This document shows, piece after piece, positions 7,127-15,536 of a DNA stretch of 21,072 nucleotides. Positions within the stretch are counted from its first letter, which is position 1. The number at the start of each line of letters is the position of its first letter. Under the pieces are notes generated by a model that saw only the letters and a program-made list of their open reading frames with translations, was not told where the DNA came from and searched no databases. Origin of the DNA: Bacteroidota bacterium (GTDB taxonomy: Bacteria; Bacteroidota; Bacteroidia; Cytophagales; Cyclobacteriaceae); assembly GCA_023417955.1 (NCBI GenBank), contig JAEZDW010000373.1, positions 1-21,072 of the forward strand. The letters run 5' to 3'. Made by a program: the position numbers and the translations under genes.

Positions 7127-8686
7127 ATGGCGATACTGGGAACATTGCTTAAAAAAGGAATTCGGTTGCGGGAAATGCTTGAGCAGGAATACAGTTCGCC
7201 GTTCGATCTGCAAAAAAAGGAATTAAAGGAACTTCTGATTCATGCAAACCAGACGGAATTTGGCAAGTTCTATAACTTTCCAAAGATTCTTTCCGCATTC
7301 CGAAAAGGACATAAGCAATTCTACGATGCTTTTAGGAAGAATGTTCCTATCCATGATTACAACAAAATTTACAACGACTGGTGGAAGCTTTCCCTCAAGG
7401 GCGTTCGTGATGTCTGCTGGCCGGGGCGGATAAAGTACTTTGCTCTTAGTTCCGGTACGTCGGAAGCGTCCTCAAAGCATATCCCCGTCACGAAGGATAT
7501 GACAAAGGCGATTCAAAAAACAAGTATTCGCCAGATACTCACGTTGTCAAAGTACGATCTCCCTCCGGAAACATTTGAGGCTGGCATCCTGATGCTGGGT
7601 GGCAGTACGCACTTGAACAAGCGTGGGAGTTTCTTCGAAGGCGACCTCAGTGGAATCCAGGCGGCACGCTTACCGTTCTGGTTCCAACACTTCTACAAAC
7701 CCGGAAAAAAAATCGCGAAGACCCGAAGCTGGGAGGCAAAGCTCGACGAGATTGCCTCAAATGCCCGCGATTGGGATATTGGTATCATCGTCGGTGTGCC
7801 GGCGTGGATTCAAATCCTTATGGAAAAAATCATCAAGACCCATAAGGTAAAGCATATTCATGAAATCTGGCCGAACCTCCAGGTCTATGTTCACGGCGGT
7901 GTATCATTCGATCCTTACCGGAAAGGCTTTGAAAAACTGCTCGGCAGGCCAATCTACTACATCGAGACTTATCTTGCTTCGGAAGGATTTATTGCTTTCC
8001 AGGCATACCCCAACAAGCGGTCGATGCGGCTTGTGCTGAACAACGGAATCTTCTACGAGTTTGTCCCTTTTGAAGAGAAGAATTTCGACGCCGGCGGAGA
8101 AGTGCGACCGGATGCACAAACGCTCCTGATTGACGAGGTTGAAGAGGGAAAGGATTACGCGATTCTATTGTCGACGTGTTCCGGCGCGTGGCGTTATATG
8201 ATCGGGGACGTAATAAGATTTGTTTCGCTTGAAGATTGTGAAATCGTTATCACAGGTCGGACAAAGCACTTCCTTAGTCTGTGTGGAGAACATTTGTCGG
8301 TTGACAACATGAACAAGGCTATCGAACTTGTTGCAAATGATTACAATATTGCGATTCCGGAGTTTACTGTTGCAGGTATTCCTTATGGTTCGCTGTTTGC
8401 GCATCATTGGTTTATTGGAATTGATGGCGGCCAGGCTGACGCCGCAGAGCTCCGCGAAAAAATCGATCAGCATCTGAAGGAACTCAACGATGACTATGCC
8501 GTTGAAAGAAGCGCTGCCCTAAAGGAGGTTCTTGTTGATGTGTTTCCTGTTAAGGTTTTTTATGATTATCTCGAAACAAAGGGCAAGGTTGGCGGTCAGA
8601 ACAAGTTTCCCCGGGTGATGAAGAATGCTCAACTCGAGGATTGGAAACTTTATTTAGAGTCTCGCAAAAATGGAAGTAGTCGTTAA
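7127..8686 (+). CDS. GH3-family acyl-adenylating enzyme
   Basis: Member of the GH3 group of the firefly-luciferase adenylating superfamily. Plant GH3 enzymes adenylate a carboxylic acid and transfer it to an amino acid; the bacterial substrates are unknown. The 519-residue protein carries the three superfamily motifs: ALSSGTSEASSKHIP at about 106-120 (phosphate loop), YLASEG at about 282-287, and YMIGDVIRF with G360-D361. The C-terminal domain (about 375-519) has the lysine-rich ending GKVGGQNKFPRVMKN expected for a GH3 lid. No signal peptide, so cytoplasmic. Its last 17 bases overlap the start of the LysE-type exporter gene, suggesting coupled expression. 'Auxin' function should not be inferred. 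Family call is firm, reaction unknown. Confidence 0.88.
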   Translation: MAILGTLLKKGIRLREMLEQEYSSPFDLQKKELKELLIHANQTEFGKFYNFPKILSAFRKGHKQFYDAFRKNVPIHDYNKIYNDWWKLSLKGVRDVCWPGRIKYFALSSGTSEASSKHIPVTKDMTKAIQKTSIRQILTLSKYDLPPETFEAGILMLGGSTHLNKRGSFFEGDLSGIQAARLPFWFQHFYKPGKKIAKTRSWEAKLDEIASNARDWDIGIIVGVPAWIQILMEKIIKTHKVKHIHEIWPNLQVYVHGGVSFDPYRKGFEKLLGRPIYYIETYLASEGFIAFQAYPNKRSMRLVLNNGIFYEFVPFEEKNFDAGGEVRPDAQTLLIDEVEEGKDYAILLSTCSGAWRYMIGDVIRFVSLEDCEIVITGRTKHFLSLCGEHLSVDNMNKAIELVANDYNIAIPEFTVAGIPYGSLFAHHWFIGIDGGQADAAELREKIDQHLKELNDDYAVERSAALKEVLVDVFPVKVFYDYLETKGKVGGQNKFPRVMKNAQLEDWKLYLESRKNGSSR

Positions 8687-9299
8687 CGGAATCCTCTCGG
8701 GAATTGTTCTTGCATTTCTGATTGGCCCGGTGTTTTTCACAATCATTCAAACAAGCATAGAACGCGGCTTTACCAGTGGCGTTTATGTCGCGATTGGGGT
8801 GTCTTTAAGCGATGCGATATGGATTCTCATTGCCTACATGGGACTGGTTCGCTTCATAGACAATGCGCATGCCCGGGATTACCTCGCCTATGGCGGAGCA
8901 TTGGTTCTTTTCGCATTTGGAATTTACTACCTCTTCGTCAAAAGCCGCAAACTATCGAACTTCGATCCTGAACAAATTCCTTATAAGAATCCGGGCAAAC
9001 TCATTGCAAAAGGATTTATCATAAATGGGCTTAGTCCAATGGTTTTGTTTTTCTGGATTGCAACGGTAGGTGTGGCCACCACCCAATTCGGCTATGTAAC
9101 AACAACCAAAGCATCTATGTTTTTTGCCTCGATTGTGCTTACCGTTTTCGCTACCGATGTCATTAAAGCCAAACTCGCTGACAAACTAAGAATCCTGATA
9201 ACACCACGATCAATCCGCGTGATGAATATCGTGCTCGGGCTGGCCTTAGTGGTATTCGCCTGTAAGTTGATTCTCAATCCCAACAACCTTATTCACTAA
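8670..9299 (+). CDS. LysE/RhtB-type amino-acid exporter family protein
   Basis: Inner-membrane translocator of the LysE superfamily, which exports amino acids or their derivatives by proton antiport. The 209-residue length and roughly six hydrophobic segments fit. The N-terminal GILSGIVLAFLIGPVFFTII (about 7-26) has the GP motif in the first helix, and the INGLSPMVLFFWI stretch in the middle matches the conserved N-x-x-x-P...FF region. It starts with ATG 17 bases before the end of the GH3 gene, so translation is probably coupled and the exporter may carry a GH3 product or substrate (inference). Its TAA overlaps the opposing BatA-like stop (TAG) by four bases in total, so there is no terminator between them. 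Confidence 0.87.
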   Translation: MEVVVNGILSGIVLAFLIGPVFFTIIQTSIERGFTSGVYVAIGVSLSDAIWILIAYMGLVRFIDNAHARDYLAYGGALVLFAFGIYYLFVKSRKLSNFDPEQIPYKNPGKLIAKGFIINGLSPMVLFFWIATVGVATTQFGYVTTTKASMFFASIVLTVFATDVIKAKLADKLRILITPRSIRVMNIVLGLALVVFACKLILNPNNLIH

Positions 9300-10342
9300 T
9301 CCTGAAGAACGTTTGATACGAAGGTAGACTTCGATAACAACCATAGCAGGAAGATGGAGACCGCCCAGCTCAGGTAGTTGGAATAAAAGTCCGTCTTTTC
9401 CCGGAATCGGGTTTCTTTGATTTCAGCTTTTTCGTAGGCATCGATTTTCCTGAATATTGACTCAAGGGCTTCATTGTCGGTAGCGCGGAAAAACTCGCCG
9501 TTGCCAATGTCTGACATTTTACGCATTACGGTTTCGTCAACGGTGTTCTCAAACATTTGAGGACGGCCGAAGAAGTCTTTACCAAAGGGCACCATTCCCT
9601 CTTTTCCAACAAGGATCGTGTAGATGCGAATGCCAAATGCCGATCCTAATTCAGCAGCGGTGATCGGGTCTATGTGACCGGCGTTGTTGTCACCGTCACT
9701 TAACAGGATACATACTTTTGACTTCGCGTCGGACTCGCGCATCCGGTTTGTCATAACGGCCATTGCACTCCCTATGGCGGTTCCCGAGTTCTGAATCATA
9801 TCAAAATTGATGTCCTGTATGTATGATTTCAACAAATCGTAATCCGTCGTGAGAGGGGAGAGCGAAAATGCATCACCGGAGAACACAACGAGTCCGATAC
9901 GATCCTGAATCCGCCCGTTAATAAAGTTCAATGCTACCTCCTTCGCTGCAGTAAGCCGATCAGGTTCGAGGTCCGAAATCATCATGGATCGGCTGATGTC
10001 CAATGCAATCATGATGTCTATACCTTCGCTCCATTGCTCTGTCTTCTCATTGCTGCGTTGTGGCCGCGCCAGCGAAACGAAGATTAATGCGAGCGCAATC
10101 ATCAACAAGATATCGGGAATAAATCGTACCGCGGTTACCGGTGAACTTTTTAGTTCCTTTCGCGTCACTGCTACAGGTAGTTTCTGGTTAAGGCGATGCT
10201 GCAGCAGCCAGCGGAGGATAAACAGCACCGGAATTACAGCAGCCAAAATCAGAAAGAGTCTGTTATCCCATTCAAAAGATTGCAGCACCGAAGGTTTAAA
10301 CCATTCAAGTGAATACCACGCCGGCTGAAAATCACTGTTCAT
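9296..10342 (-). CDS. BatA-like VWA-domain membrane protein
   Basis: Inner-membrane protein with a von Willebrand A domain, of the Bat (Bacteroides aerotolerance) type; it probably binds a partner protein through a metal site. The 348-residue layout is classic BatA: helices at about 29-47 and 76-93, a VWA domain from about 105 to 290, and a C-terminal helix at about 323-337. The metal-dependent adhesion site is complete: D115-x-S-x-S119, T188 and D216 (LLSDGDNN). The ATG overlaps the upstream gene by 11 bases, so it lies in an operon with DUF58. No BatB, BatC or BatD follows; the next gene is convergent. 'BatA' is assigned by architecture. Confidence 0.85.
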   Translation of the reverse strand: MNSDFQPAWYSLEWFKPSVLQSFEWDNRLFLILAAVIPVLFILRWLLQHRLNQKLPVAVTRKELKSSPVTAVRFIPDILLMIALALIFVSLARPQRSNEKTEQWSEGIDIMIALDISRSMMISDLEPDRLTAAKEVALNFINGRIQDRIGLVVFSGDAFSLSPLTTDYDLLKSYIQDINFDMIQNSGTAIGSAMAVMTNRMRESDAKSKVCILLSDGDNNAGHIDPITAAELGSAFGIRIYTILVGKEGMVPFGKDFFGRPQMFENTVDETVMRKMSDIGNGEFFRATDNEALESIFRKIDAYEKAEIKETRFREKTDFYSNYLSWAVSIFLLWLLSKSTFVSNVLQD

Positions 10343-11231
10343 GTCGCACCTCGTTCAGTTTCGTTTCAAATGTGGCGTCAGCGAAGCGCCGAAGCTCACC
10401 CAGCGCTCCCGTGATATCTGTGTTCGTTCCGTAAATCGAAGCATCGAGTCGTCGCAAGCTGGTTGCCAGTTGTTGATCTTTTTCAACTCTGACTGTTTCC
10501 AGCGTAGTCATTTTTGTGTACGGTCGCTGATTAAGATGTTCCATGTATCGCTTCCATACAAGTACCACGGCCTCTGCTTTTTTTGGTGTAACGCCTGCGG
10601 TGACCGCACCGGCAGTCTCATCAAAACGAGCAAGGAACTGCTCGTGAGCCCGTCGCATTTTCTTTTCCTTAAGATAACCTCTCAACCGGTCTCCGAAGAT
10701 CACCCATGTCACTACAGCAAGCACAACGGATAATCCCGCCAGTGCGAGTATAAGGGGATAGTTGACAGAGCGTGGTACATCCTGATATGCAATCGTCGCG
10801 CGTAGCGGCATGTCTGGTCCGATTTGTTCCGGCATTGCTTTTACCATTAATTGCATTCGGATGGTGTCCCAGGACGCAGCGACGCGAGTGCAATCAAGGG
10901 CATTGACCTGAAACACGGGAAGTCGTAAACGCAAAAGGGAATCTGTTTCGAATGTTGTTAACCGGTAAATAGCGCTGTCAACACTGACGCCGTTCCTGGT
11001 TTTTGTGGGGTAGAACTTCTTTCCTATGAACTCAAAAGAGTCATAAAAATAGGAGGTGTCCGGAAAGACAATTTGTTCGCCAGCCGGATAGCGGGCACTC
11101 AATGAATAAAATATCTCGTCACCAACGCGCATGCTGTCGGCCAGAAAGGTGCCGCGTACCACGATATCCTGGCCAACGACACAGGTCGTGAATGCAAGAA
11201 ACGTAAGAATGCTGATGAACGCTGTACGCAT
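10332..11231 (-). CDS. Bat-cluster membrane protein with signal peptide, function unknown
   Basis: A 299-residue protein lying between the DUF58 and BatA-like genes, a place where Bacteroidota Bat clusters often have a protein of this size. From the ATG at 11231, residues 1-21 form a signal peptide (ending CVVGQ). A beta-rich periplasmic part follows (about 22-155), then one membrane helix (about 158-180) and a cytoplasmic tail of about 120 residues, rich in Arg/Lys/Glu and probably helical. No catalytic motif was recognised. A GTG two codons upstream (11237) overlaps the DUF58 stop as TAGTG and is an alternative start; the ATG fits the signal peptide equally well. The stop overlaps the BatA-like start. 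It probably couples an outer sensor to the VWA proteins, but that is inference. Confidence 0.7.
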   Translation of the reverse strand: MRTAFISILTFLAFTTCVVGQDIVVRGTFLADSMRVGDEIFYSLSARYPAGEQIVFPDTSYFYDSFEFIGKKFYPTKTRNGVSVDSAIYRLTTFETDSLLRLRLPVFQVNALDCTRVAASWDTIRMQLMVKAMPEQIGPDMPLRATIAYQDVPRSVNYPLILALAGLSVVLAVVTWVIFGDRLRGYLKEKKMRRAHEQFLARFDETAGAVTAGVTPKKAEAVVLVWKRYMEHLNQRPYTKMTTLETVRVEKDQQLATSLRRLDASIYGTNTDITGALGELRRFADATFETKLNEVRHEQ

Positions 11232-11236
11232 ATTCA

Positions 11237-12115
11237 CTACGTTGTTTTCAGCGATTTGTTCCGAACCTTAAATAACCGGAGCAACTTAGGTACATAGTCT
11301 TCCTGGGTATCAAGAGAAATAAAGTTAATCTGGTGTTTACGGCTGAACTTCGCGAGTTCGTCCTTTCGTGCTTCAACGCTCTGGCTGATTTTTCGGCGGA
11401 AGTCAGACGAAGAGGTATTCACCCACAATGTTTTCCCTGACTCCTTATCAAGGACAGGTACGATACCAAGGCCGGGCAGGTTGCTTTCCAACTTATCGCT
11501 AATATGAATTACAACAAGATCATGACGCCGGGCAAGCGCCTTGAGGTTATCAAAATATCCCTCATCGATGAAGTCCGATATAAGAATGACAACGCTTCTT
11601 CTCTTGATGATATTTAAAGCAAAGGAGATTGCATGAGACAGATTTGTTTGCAACGACTTTGGTTTCAGGCTCTCCAGCACTTTTATGATTTCATAAGCCT
11701 GCGAATGCCCCTTTACCGGTTTCAGGTAAGCTTCACGGACATCCGAGAAGCAGATCAGACCGACATGACTGGATTCTTTTACCGCAGATAACGTGAGAAC
11801 ACCACAGATTTCACGACTGACGTCGCTTTTGGTACGGCCGGTTTGTCCGATTTCCTCCGAAGCACTGACGTCAAGGATGAAGAAAACCGTCTGCTCTTTC
11901 TCCTCGCGGTAAGTTTTTACAAATGTGCCATGGCCCTTTGCAGACACATTCCAGTGGATGGTGCGTATGTCGTCTCCATACTGGTAGGGCCTTACGTCGT
12001 CAAATTCCAGACCGCTGCCTTTGAACACAGAATGGAAATCACCCTGCATGTGACTGTTAATCGCCTTCCGAATCTGGATTTCGTATTTCCGTAGTTTCTT
12101 GAGCAGTTCTCTCAT
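11237..12115 (-). CDS. DUF58-family VWA-like protein (Bat cluster)
   Basis: Cytoplasmic DUF58 protein, usually encoded next to MoxR ATPases and BatA proteins. From the ATG at 12115 it has 292 residues. The family core is FKGSGLEFDDVRPYQYGDD (31-49) followed by IRTIHWNVSAKG, and a metal-site-like DVSAS at 82-86. The open frame runs 28 residues further upstream to a TTG at 12199, but that stretch looks unconserved and would push the start almost onto the divergent lipoprotein gene; DUF58 proteins of this group begin near MRELLKKLRKYEIQ. It is the first gene of the three-gene Bat cluster. No MoxR gene lies upstream in this window. Confidence 0.85.
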   Translation of the reverse strand: MRELLKKLRKYEIQIRKAINSHMQGDFHSVFKGSGLEFDDVRPYQYGDDIRTIHWNVSAKGHGTFVKTYREEKEQTVFFILDVSASEEIGQTGRTKSDVSREICGVLTLSAVKESSHVGLICFSDVREAYLKPVKGHSQAYEIIKVLESLKPKSLQTNLSHAISFALNIIKRRSVVILISDFIDEGYFDNLKALARRHDLVVIHISDKLESNLPGLGIVPVLDKESGKTLWVNTSSSDFRRKISQSVEARKDELAKFSRKHQINFISLDTQEDYVPKLLRLFKVRNKSLKTT

Positions 12116-12205
12116 GGGCACAATTTCTGCGGGAACTGTTTTCGTCAGCAACGACTTAATAACCAGTACGCCAACTCCCGACCCCGAAAAATAGAACAAT
12201 TATGA

Positions 12206-12213
12206 TATTTTTG
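12206..12213 (+). promoter_or_regulatory. -7 element (TATTTTTG) upstream of the DUF4296 lipoprotein gene
   Basis: Exact TAnnTTTG match, 54 bases before the preferred ATG at 12268. Transcription would begin near 12220, which argues against the two upstream in-frame starts (12202 and 12223). No -33 TTG at normal spacing was found. Confidence 0.4.
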
Positions 12214-12267
12214 CTGGACCTTATGAAATATTGGTCTGAATCGATTACTAAAGGTTTTTTATCCGTG

Positions 12268-12618
12268 ATGAAGGTGGGTTTAACCGGTTTGCTGTTGATT
12301 TTCCTTGTCGCGTGCTCCCGCGAAAAGCGGCCGGAAGGTATACTTTCCAGGCAGGATATGGTGCGCGTGTTGACCGAACTTTACCTTACAGAAGAGAAGA
12401 TTCAGCGGCTGGGTGTTCGGCACGATTCATCAATAAAAGTTTTTGAAAAAATAAAGCCTAAAGTCTTTGAAAAGACACAGGTTACCGATTCGGTTTTTCA
12501 TCGTTCGATGAGGTACTATATGGACCGCCCGAAAGAACTGGAGGCAATTTATAGTGTGCTCGTGGATTCACTGAATCTTATGGAGCAACGTACGCCGCCC
12601 GCCACTGAAGAGAAATGA
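12268..12618 (+). CDS. DUF4296 domain lipoprotein
   Basis: Small lipoprotein of a Bacteroidota family without known function. From the ATG at 12268 it has 116 residues: a short lipoprotein signal (1-15) with lipobox LVAC and lipidated C16, then a helical domain. That domain runs from ILSRQDMVRVLTELYLTEEKI through VFEKTQVTDSVFHRSMRYY to PKELEAIYSVLVDSLN, which fits DUF4296. The open frame starts earlier, at 12202, but that would give a 37-residue pre-lipobox segment, long for a lipoprotein signal. A -7 element lies inside that stretch. The ATGA overlap with mutS2 (12615-12618) indicates a two-gene operon. Confidence 0.75.
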   Translation: MKVGLTGLLLIFLVACSREKRPEGILSRQDMVRVLTELYLTEEKIQRLGVRHDSSIKVFEKIKPKVFEKTQVTDSVFHRSMRYYMDRPKELEAIYSVLVDSLNLMEQRTPPATEEK

Positions 12619-14972
12619 TTTATCCGGCCGACTTTGAACTAAAACTCGGGTTTGACCAGATCCGCGAGAAGCTGAAACAAGGATGCCAATCCTCGTCCGG
12701 TGCCGCCTGGGTTGATAATATGCGGTTCAGTTCGAACCCTGACTTCATCACAACACTCCTGCATCAAAATCTCGAGTTCAGGCAAATTCTTGAAAAAGGT
12801 GAGCCATTTCCATCGCGTTTTTATTACGATGCGTCTGACTGGTTAAAGCGTATCGCTTTGGCTGGCAACTGGCTCGAAGCGGAAGAGTTTTTGCACCTGT
12901 CATATTCTCTCCAGACGATCATTGAGTGCAGAGAGTTCCTGGTGAAGACAAGGGAAATGTATCCGCATCTGTATCGTTTGTCGGAGCCGGTGCAGGTCCC
13001 CAAAGACCTCGTACGTATGGTGGGAGCGTTGATCGATGATAAAGGAGCGGTGAGGGATAGCGCCAGCCCTGAACTGGCACGCACCCGAAAATCGTTGCGC
13101 GACGAGCAAACGCGTCTGCGGAGATTGGCGGATCAGATTTACCGCAATGCTGTAGCTGAAAAGTGGGTACCTGATGGCGCGCTGCCTACAATACGCGAGG
13201 GGCGCATCGTACTCCCGATCCTGGCGGAACACAAGCGCCGGCTTAAGGGATTCATTCTTGATGAATCAGCAACGGGTCAGACGGTTTTTATGGAACCTGC
13301 TGAGATGCTCGATTCGAACAACCTCATTCGTGAACTCGAGCATGCAGAGAAGCGCGAGGTCAATCGAATACTAACCGAACTCACCGATAGGTTTCGAGAG
13401 CATCTTGAGCCGTTGCGCTACGCGTTTCAGTTTCTTGCACAGGTCGATTTCATCAGATCAAAAGCGAAGTTCTCGCTGGAAATAGGTGCAGACCTTCCAA
13501 TCGTCGGAAAGAAACCGGAGGTTGTGCTCATCAACGCGCGACATCCTTTACTGTATCTCAGCCTTAAAGGCAAACGCGAAGTTGTGCCGCTTTCGGTAAC
13601 GCTGACTGTCACGGATAGAATGCTGCTGGTTTCCGGGCCAAACGCTGGTGGCAAGTCCGTTGCGCTCAAAACGGTGGGTCTGCTCCAGTATATGATGCAA
13701 TGTGGACTGCTGGTTCCGGCTTCTGAACGCAGTCGCATGGGCGTTTTCCAAAGTTTGTTTCTTGACATTGGTGATCAGCAGTCAATCGAAAATGATTTGA
13801 GTACATACAGCAGTCACCTTACGAACATGAACATGTTTCTGCAGCATGCTGATGACAGGTCGTTGATTCTGCTTGATGAACTTGGTTCAGGAACGGATCC
13901 TAATTTCGGGGGTGCTATCGCTCAGGCGATCCTTGCATCGTTGTTGAAGAAACGGGTGTGGGGAATGGCTACTACGCACTACTATAACCTCAAACTTTTC
14001 GCAGGGCAGCATCAGGGTATTCAGAATGCTGCCATGCGGTTTGATGAGAAGAACCTGCTTCCGCTTTATCAACTTGATCAGGGCAAGCCAGGTAGTTCCT
14101 TTGCATTGGAAATTGCGCGCAAGACTGGTCTGCCGGAGCAAACACTTGCAGAAGCCGAGAAACTTGTGGGTAAAGATCTCGCCGGATTTGAAAGCCTGGT
14201 TCGTTCGCTGGAAAAGGAAAAGCAGGAGCTGGCAAACAGGCTGAGGCAAATGGATCGCAAGGAAGCTGCTGTCACCCAGACACTGGCGCGATATGAAACG
14301 CTTTCAAATGAACTCGAATCACGCAAGAAGGAAATCATAGAAAAAGCAAAACAGGAGGCTGCTGCGTTGCTGCAGCAGACGAATCGCGAAATTGAAAAGA
14401 CCATCCGACACATTCGCGAGAATAAGGCTGAGCGCAAGGAGACGCTGAAGGTGCGGAAAGGCCTGGAAAGTCTGTCGCTGAAAGTGAAGGTTCCAGCAAA
14501 AGAAAAGAAGCCTGTTGAAATCCGCGAAGGTGATCGCGTACGGATAACGGGACAGGAGGGTAGTGGTATTGTTACACAGATTCAGGGTAAGACTGCCACT
14601 GTTCAGTTTGGTGAGCTGAAATCGCTTGTAAAAATTGACAAACTTGAGAAAATCACTGCAGCCGTAGAAAAGGAAATTGCTACGCGTTTACGCACTGCCG
14701 GAATCGACGTTCATGCAAAGCGAGCAAACTTCAACAGCACCCTTGACATTCGCGGTAAACGCGTTGAGGAGGTGAGCGGATTGTTGGATCAATTTATGGA
14801 TACCGCAATACTCCTCGCACAGGGCGAGTTAAGAATTCTTCATGGAAAGGGAGAAGGTGTATTAAGGAAAGTCGTTCGTGATGCACTTAAACGCTACAAG
14901 GAAGTCGCAAGCCTTTCTGATGAGCATGTTGAGCGCGGCGGCGATGGCATAACGGTTGTAGTTCTGAAATAA
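12615..14972 (+). CDS. mutS2: MutS2 family protein (ATPase with Smr nuclease domain)
   Basis: DNA- or ribosome-directed MutS-family ATPase: in different bacteria MutS2 suppresses homologous recombination or rescues collided ribosomes; which applies here cannot be read from sequence. The 785-residue length is typical. The N-terminal lever/clamp part is followed by Walker A GPNAGGKS (341-348), Walker B ending LLDELGSGTDP with D421-E422, a long coiled coil (about 520-620, rich in Lys/Glu), a KOW-like segment (REGDRVRITGQEGSGIVTQI) and a C-terminal Smr domain with LDIRGKR from 710 and HGKGEGVLR at 743-751. No N-terminal mismatch-recognition domain, which separates it from MutS. It is translationally coupled to the lipoprotein gene and ends at a bidirectional terminator. 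Confidence 0.95.
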   Translation: MIYPADFELKLGFDQIREKLKQGCQSSSGAAWVDNMRFSSNPDFITTLLHQNLEFRQILEKGEPFPSRFYYDASDWLKRIALAGNWLEAEEFLHLSYSLQTIIECREFLVKTREMYPHLYRLSEPVQVPKDLVRMVGALIDDKGAVRDSASPELARTRKSLRDEQTRLRRLADQIYRNAVAEKWVPDGALPTIREGRIVLPILAEHKRRLKGFILDESATGQTVFMEPAEMLDSNNLIRELEHAEKREVNRILTELTDRFREHLEPLRYAFQFLAQVDFIRSKAKFSLEIGADLPIVGKKPEVVLINARHPLLYLSLKGKREVVPLSVTLTVTDRMLLVSGPNAGGKSVALKTVGLLQYMMQCGLLVPASERSRMGVFQSLFLDIGDQQSIENDLSTYSSHLTNMNMFLQHADDRSLILLDELGSGTDPNFGGAIAQAILASLLKKRVWGMATTHYYNLKLFAGQHQGIQNAAMRFDEKNLLPLYQLDQGKPGSSFALEIARKTGLPEQTLAEAEKLVGKDLAGFESLVRSLEKEKQELANRLRQMDRKEAAVTQTLARYETLSNELESRKKEIIEKAKQEAAALLQQTNREIEKTIRHIRENKAERKETLKVRKGLESLSLKVKVPAKEKKPVEIREGDRVRITGQEGSGIVTQIQGKTATVQFGELKSLVKIDKLEKITAAVEKEIATRLRTAGIDVHAKRANFNSTLDIRGKRVEEVSGLLDQFMDTAILLAQGELRILHGKGEGVLRKVVRDALKRYKEVASLSDEHVERGGDGITVVVLK

Positions 14973-14998
14973 AAAAGGTCTCGCAGTGGAGACCTTTT
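14973..14998. terminator. Bidirectional rho-independent terminator between mutS2 and the lipoprotein gene
   Basis: Perfect 10-bp stem, AAAAGGTCTC (14973-14982) and GAGACCTTTT (14989-14998), with loop GCAGTG, directly after the mutS2 TAA. On the plus strand the stem ends in TTTT; on the minus strand it ends in six T (bases 14976-14971). It therefore serves the two convergent genes. Confidence 0.85.
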
Positions 14999-15018
14999 CT
15001 ATTACCAGATGTCAAAGA

Positions 15019-15477
15019 CTATTTCGTGAGGATAAATACCCAGTCGCCTGCGACAGTCTCTGTGCGGCCACCGTTATAACCTGAGCCGGAATAGTTTTCC
15101 ATTGTCAAGGTCAGATTATTTCCGCTTACAGCGTAGTTGATCTCAACTCCATCACCGCGTATAAGTTTTGACGCAACCGGTGTACCGAATGTGAAAGTGC
15201 CGGACGCATCCCACGGTGTCAGTTTAGCAGGTCGCCCCGACGTTGTAAACGTCATCGCTTCTGCCGAGGCTTTCGAAATGGTTATTGTGAATCCATCGTA
15301 CTCATCGTCGGGATCCCCGCCGTATTCAACCACAGTAGCTGTCCAGGTTCCGACAAGCTTGTCAATTTGCTGCTCCTTCTCTGACTTCTTTTCATTTTCC
15401 CCTTTGTCGCACGCTGCAAAATAAAGGGTCGCGCTCACGAGTATCGAAAGGGTTAAAATACGGGTTAATAGCTTCAT
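15019..15477 (-). CDS. Small lipoprotein, lipocalin-like, function unknown
   Basis: A 152-residue predicted lipoprotein: residues 1-22 form the signal, with FAAC as lipobox and C23 lipidated. A highly charged linker follows (24-40, mostly D, K, E and G), then a compact beta-rich domain starting at LVGTWTATVVEYGG. The 'GTW' entry and the alternating short strands resemble the lipocalin-like domains common in Bacteroidota lipoproteins, but I cannot fix the family. It ends in GDWVFILTK. It has its own ATG and probably its own promoter in the 149-base region upstream, though I could not identify a convincing one. It shares the bidirectional terminator with mutS2. Confidence 0.75.
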   Translation of the reverse strand: MKLLTRILTLSILVSATLYFAACDKGENEKKSEKEQQIDKLVGTWTATVVEYGGDPDDEYDGFTITISKASAEAMTFTTSGRPAKLTPWDASGTFTFGTPVASKLIRGDGVEINYAVSGNNLTLTMENYSGSGYNGGRTETVAGDWVFILTK

Positions 15478-15536
15478 TTCTTAAACGTTAGATTTACGAA
15501 TATGCGAGTAAATTAAATAAAATCAAAAATCAGATG

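Noticed and set aside
7127..8686. Naming the GH3 gene as auxin-related
   Set aside because: The label comes from plant homologues. Nothing in the sequence points to auxin, and the bacterial substrates are unknown.
12116..12199. 28-residue N-terminal extension of the DUF58 protein from a TTG start
   Set aside because: The extension precedes the usual family start (MRELLKKLRK), looks unconserved, and would leave only two bases to the longest frame of the divergent gene. The ATG at 12115 is preferred.
12615..14972. Identification as MutS mismatch repair protein
   Set aside because: There is no N-terminal mismatch-binding domain with the Phe-x-Glu motif, and a C-terminal Smr domain is present, so it is MutS2.
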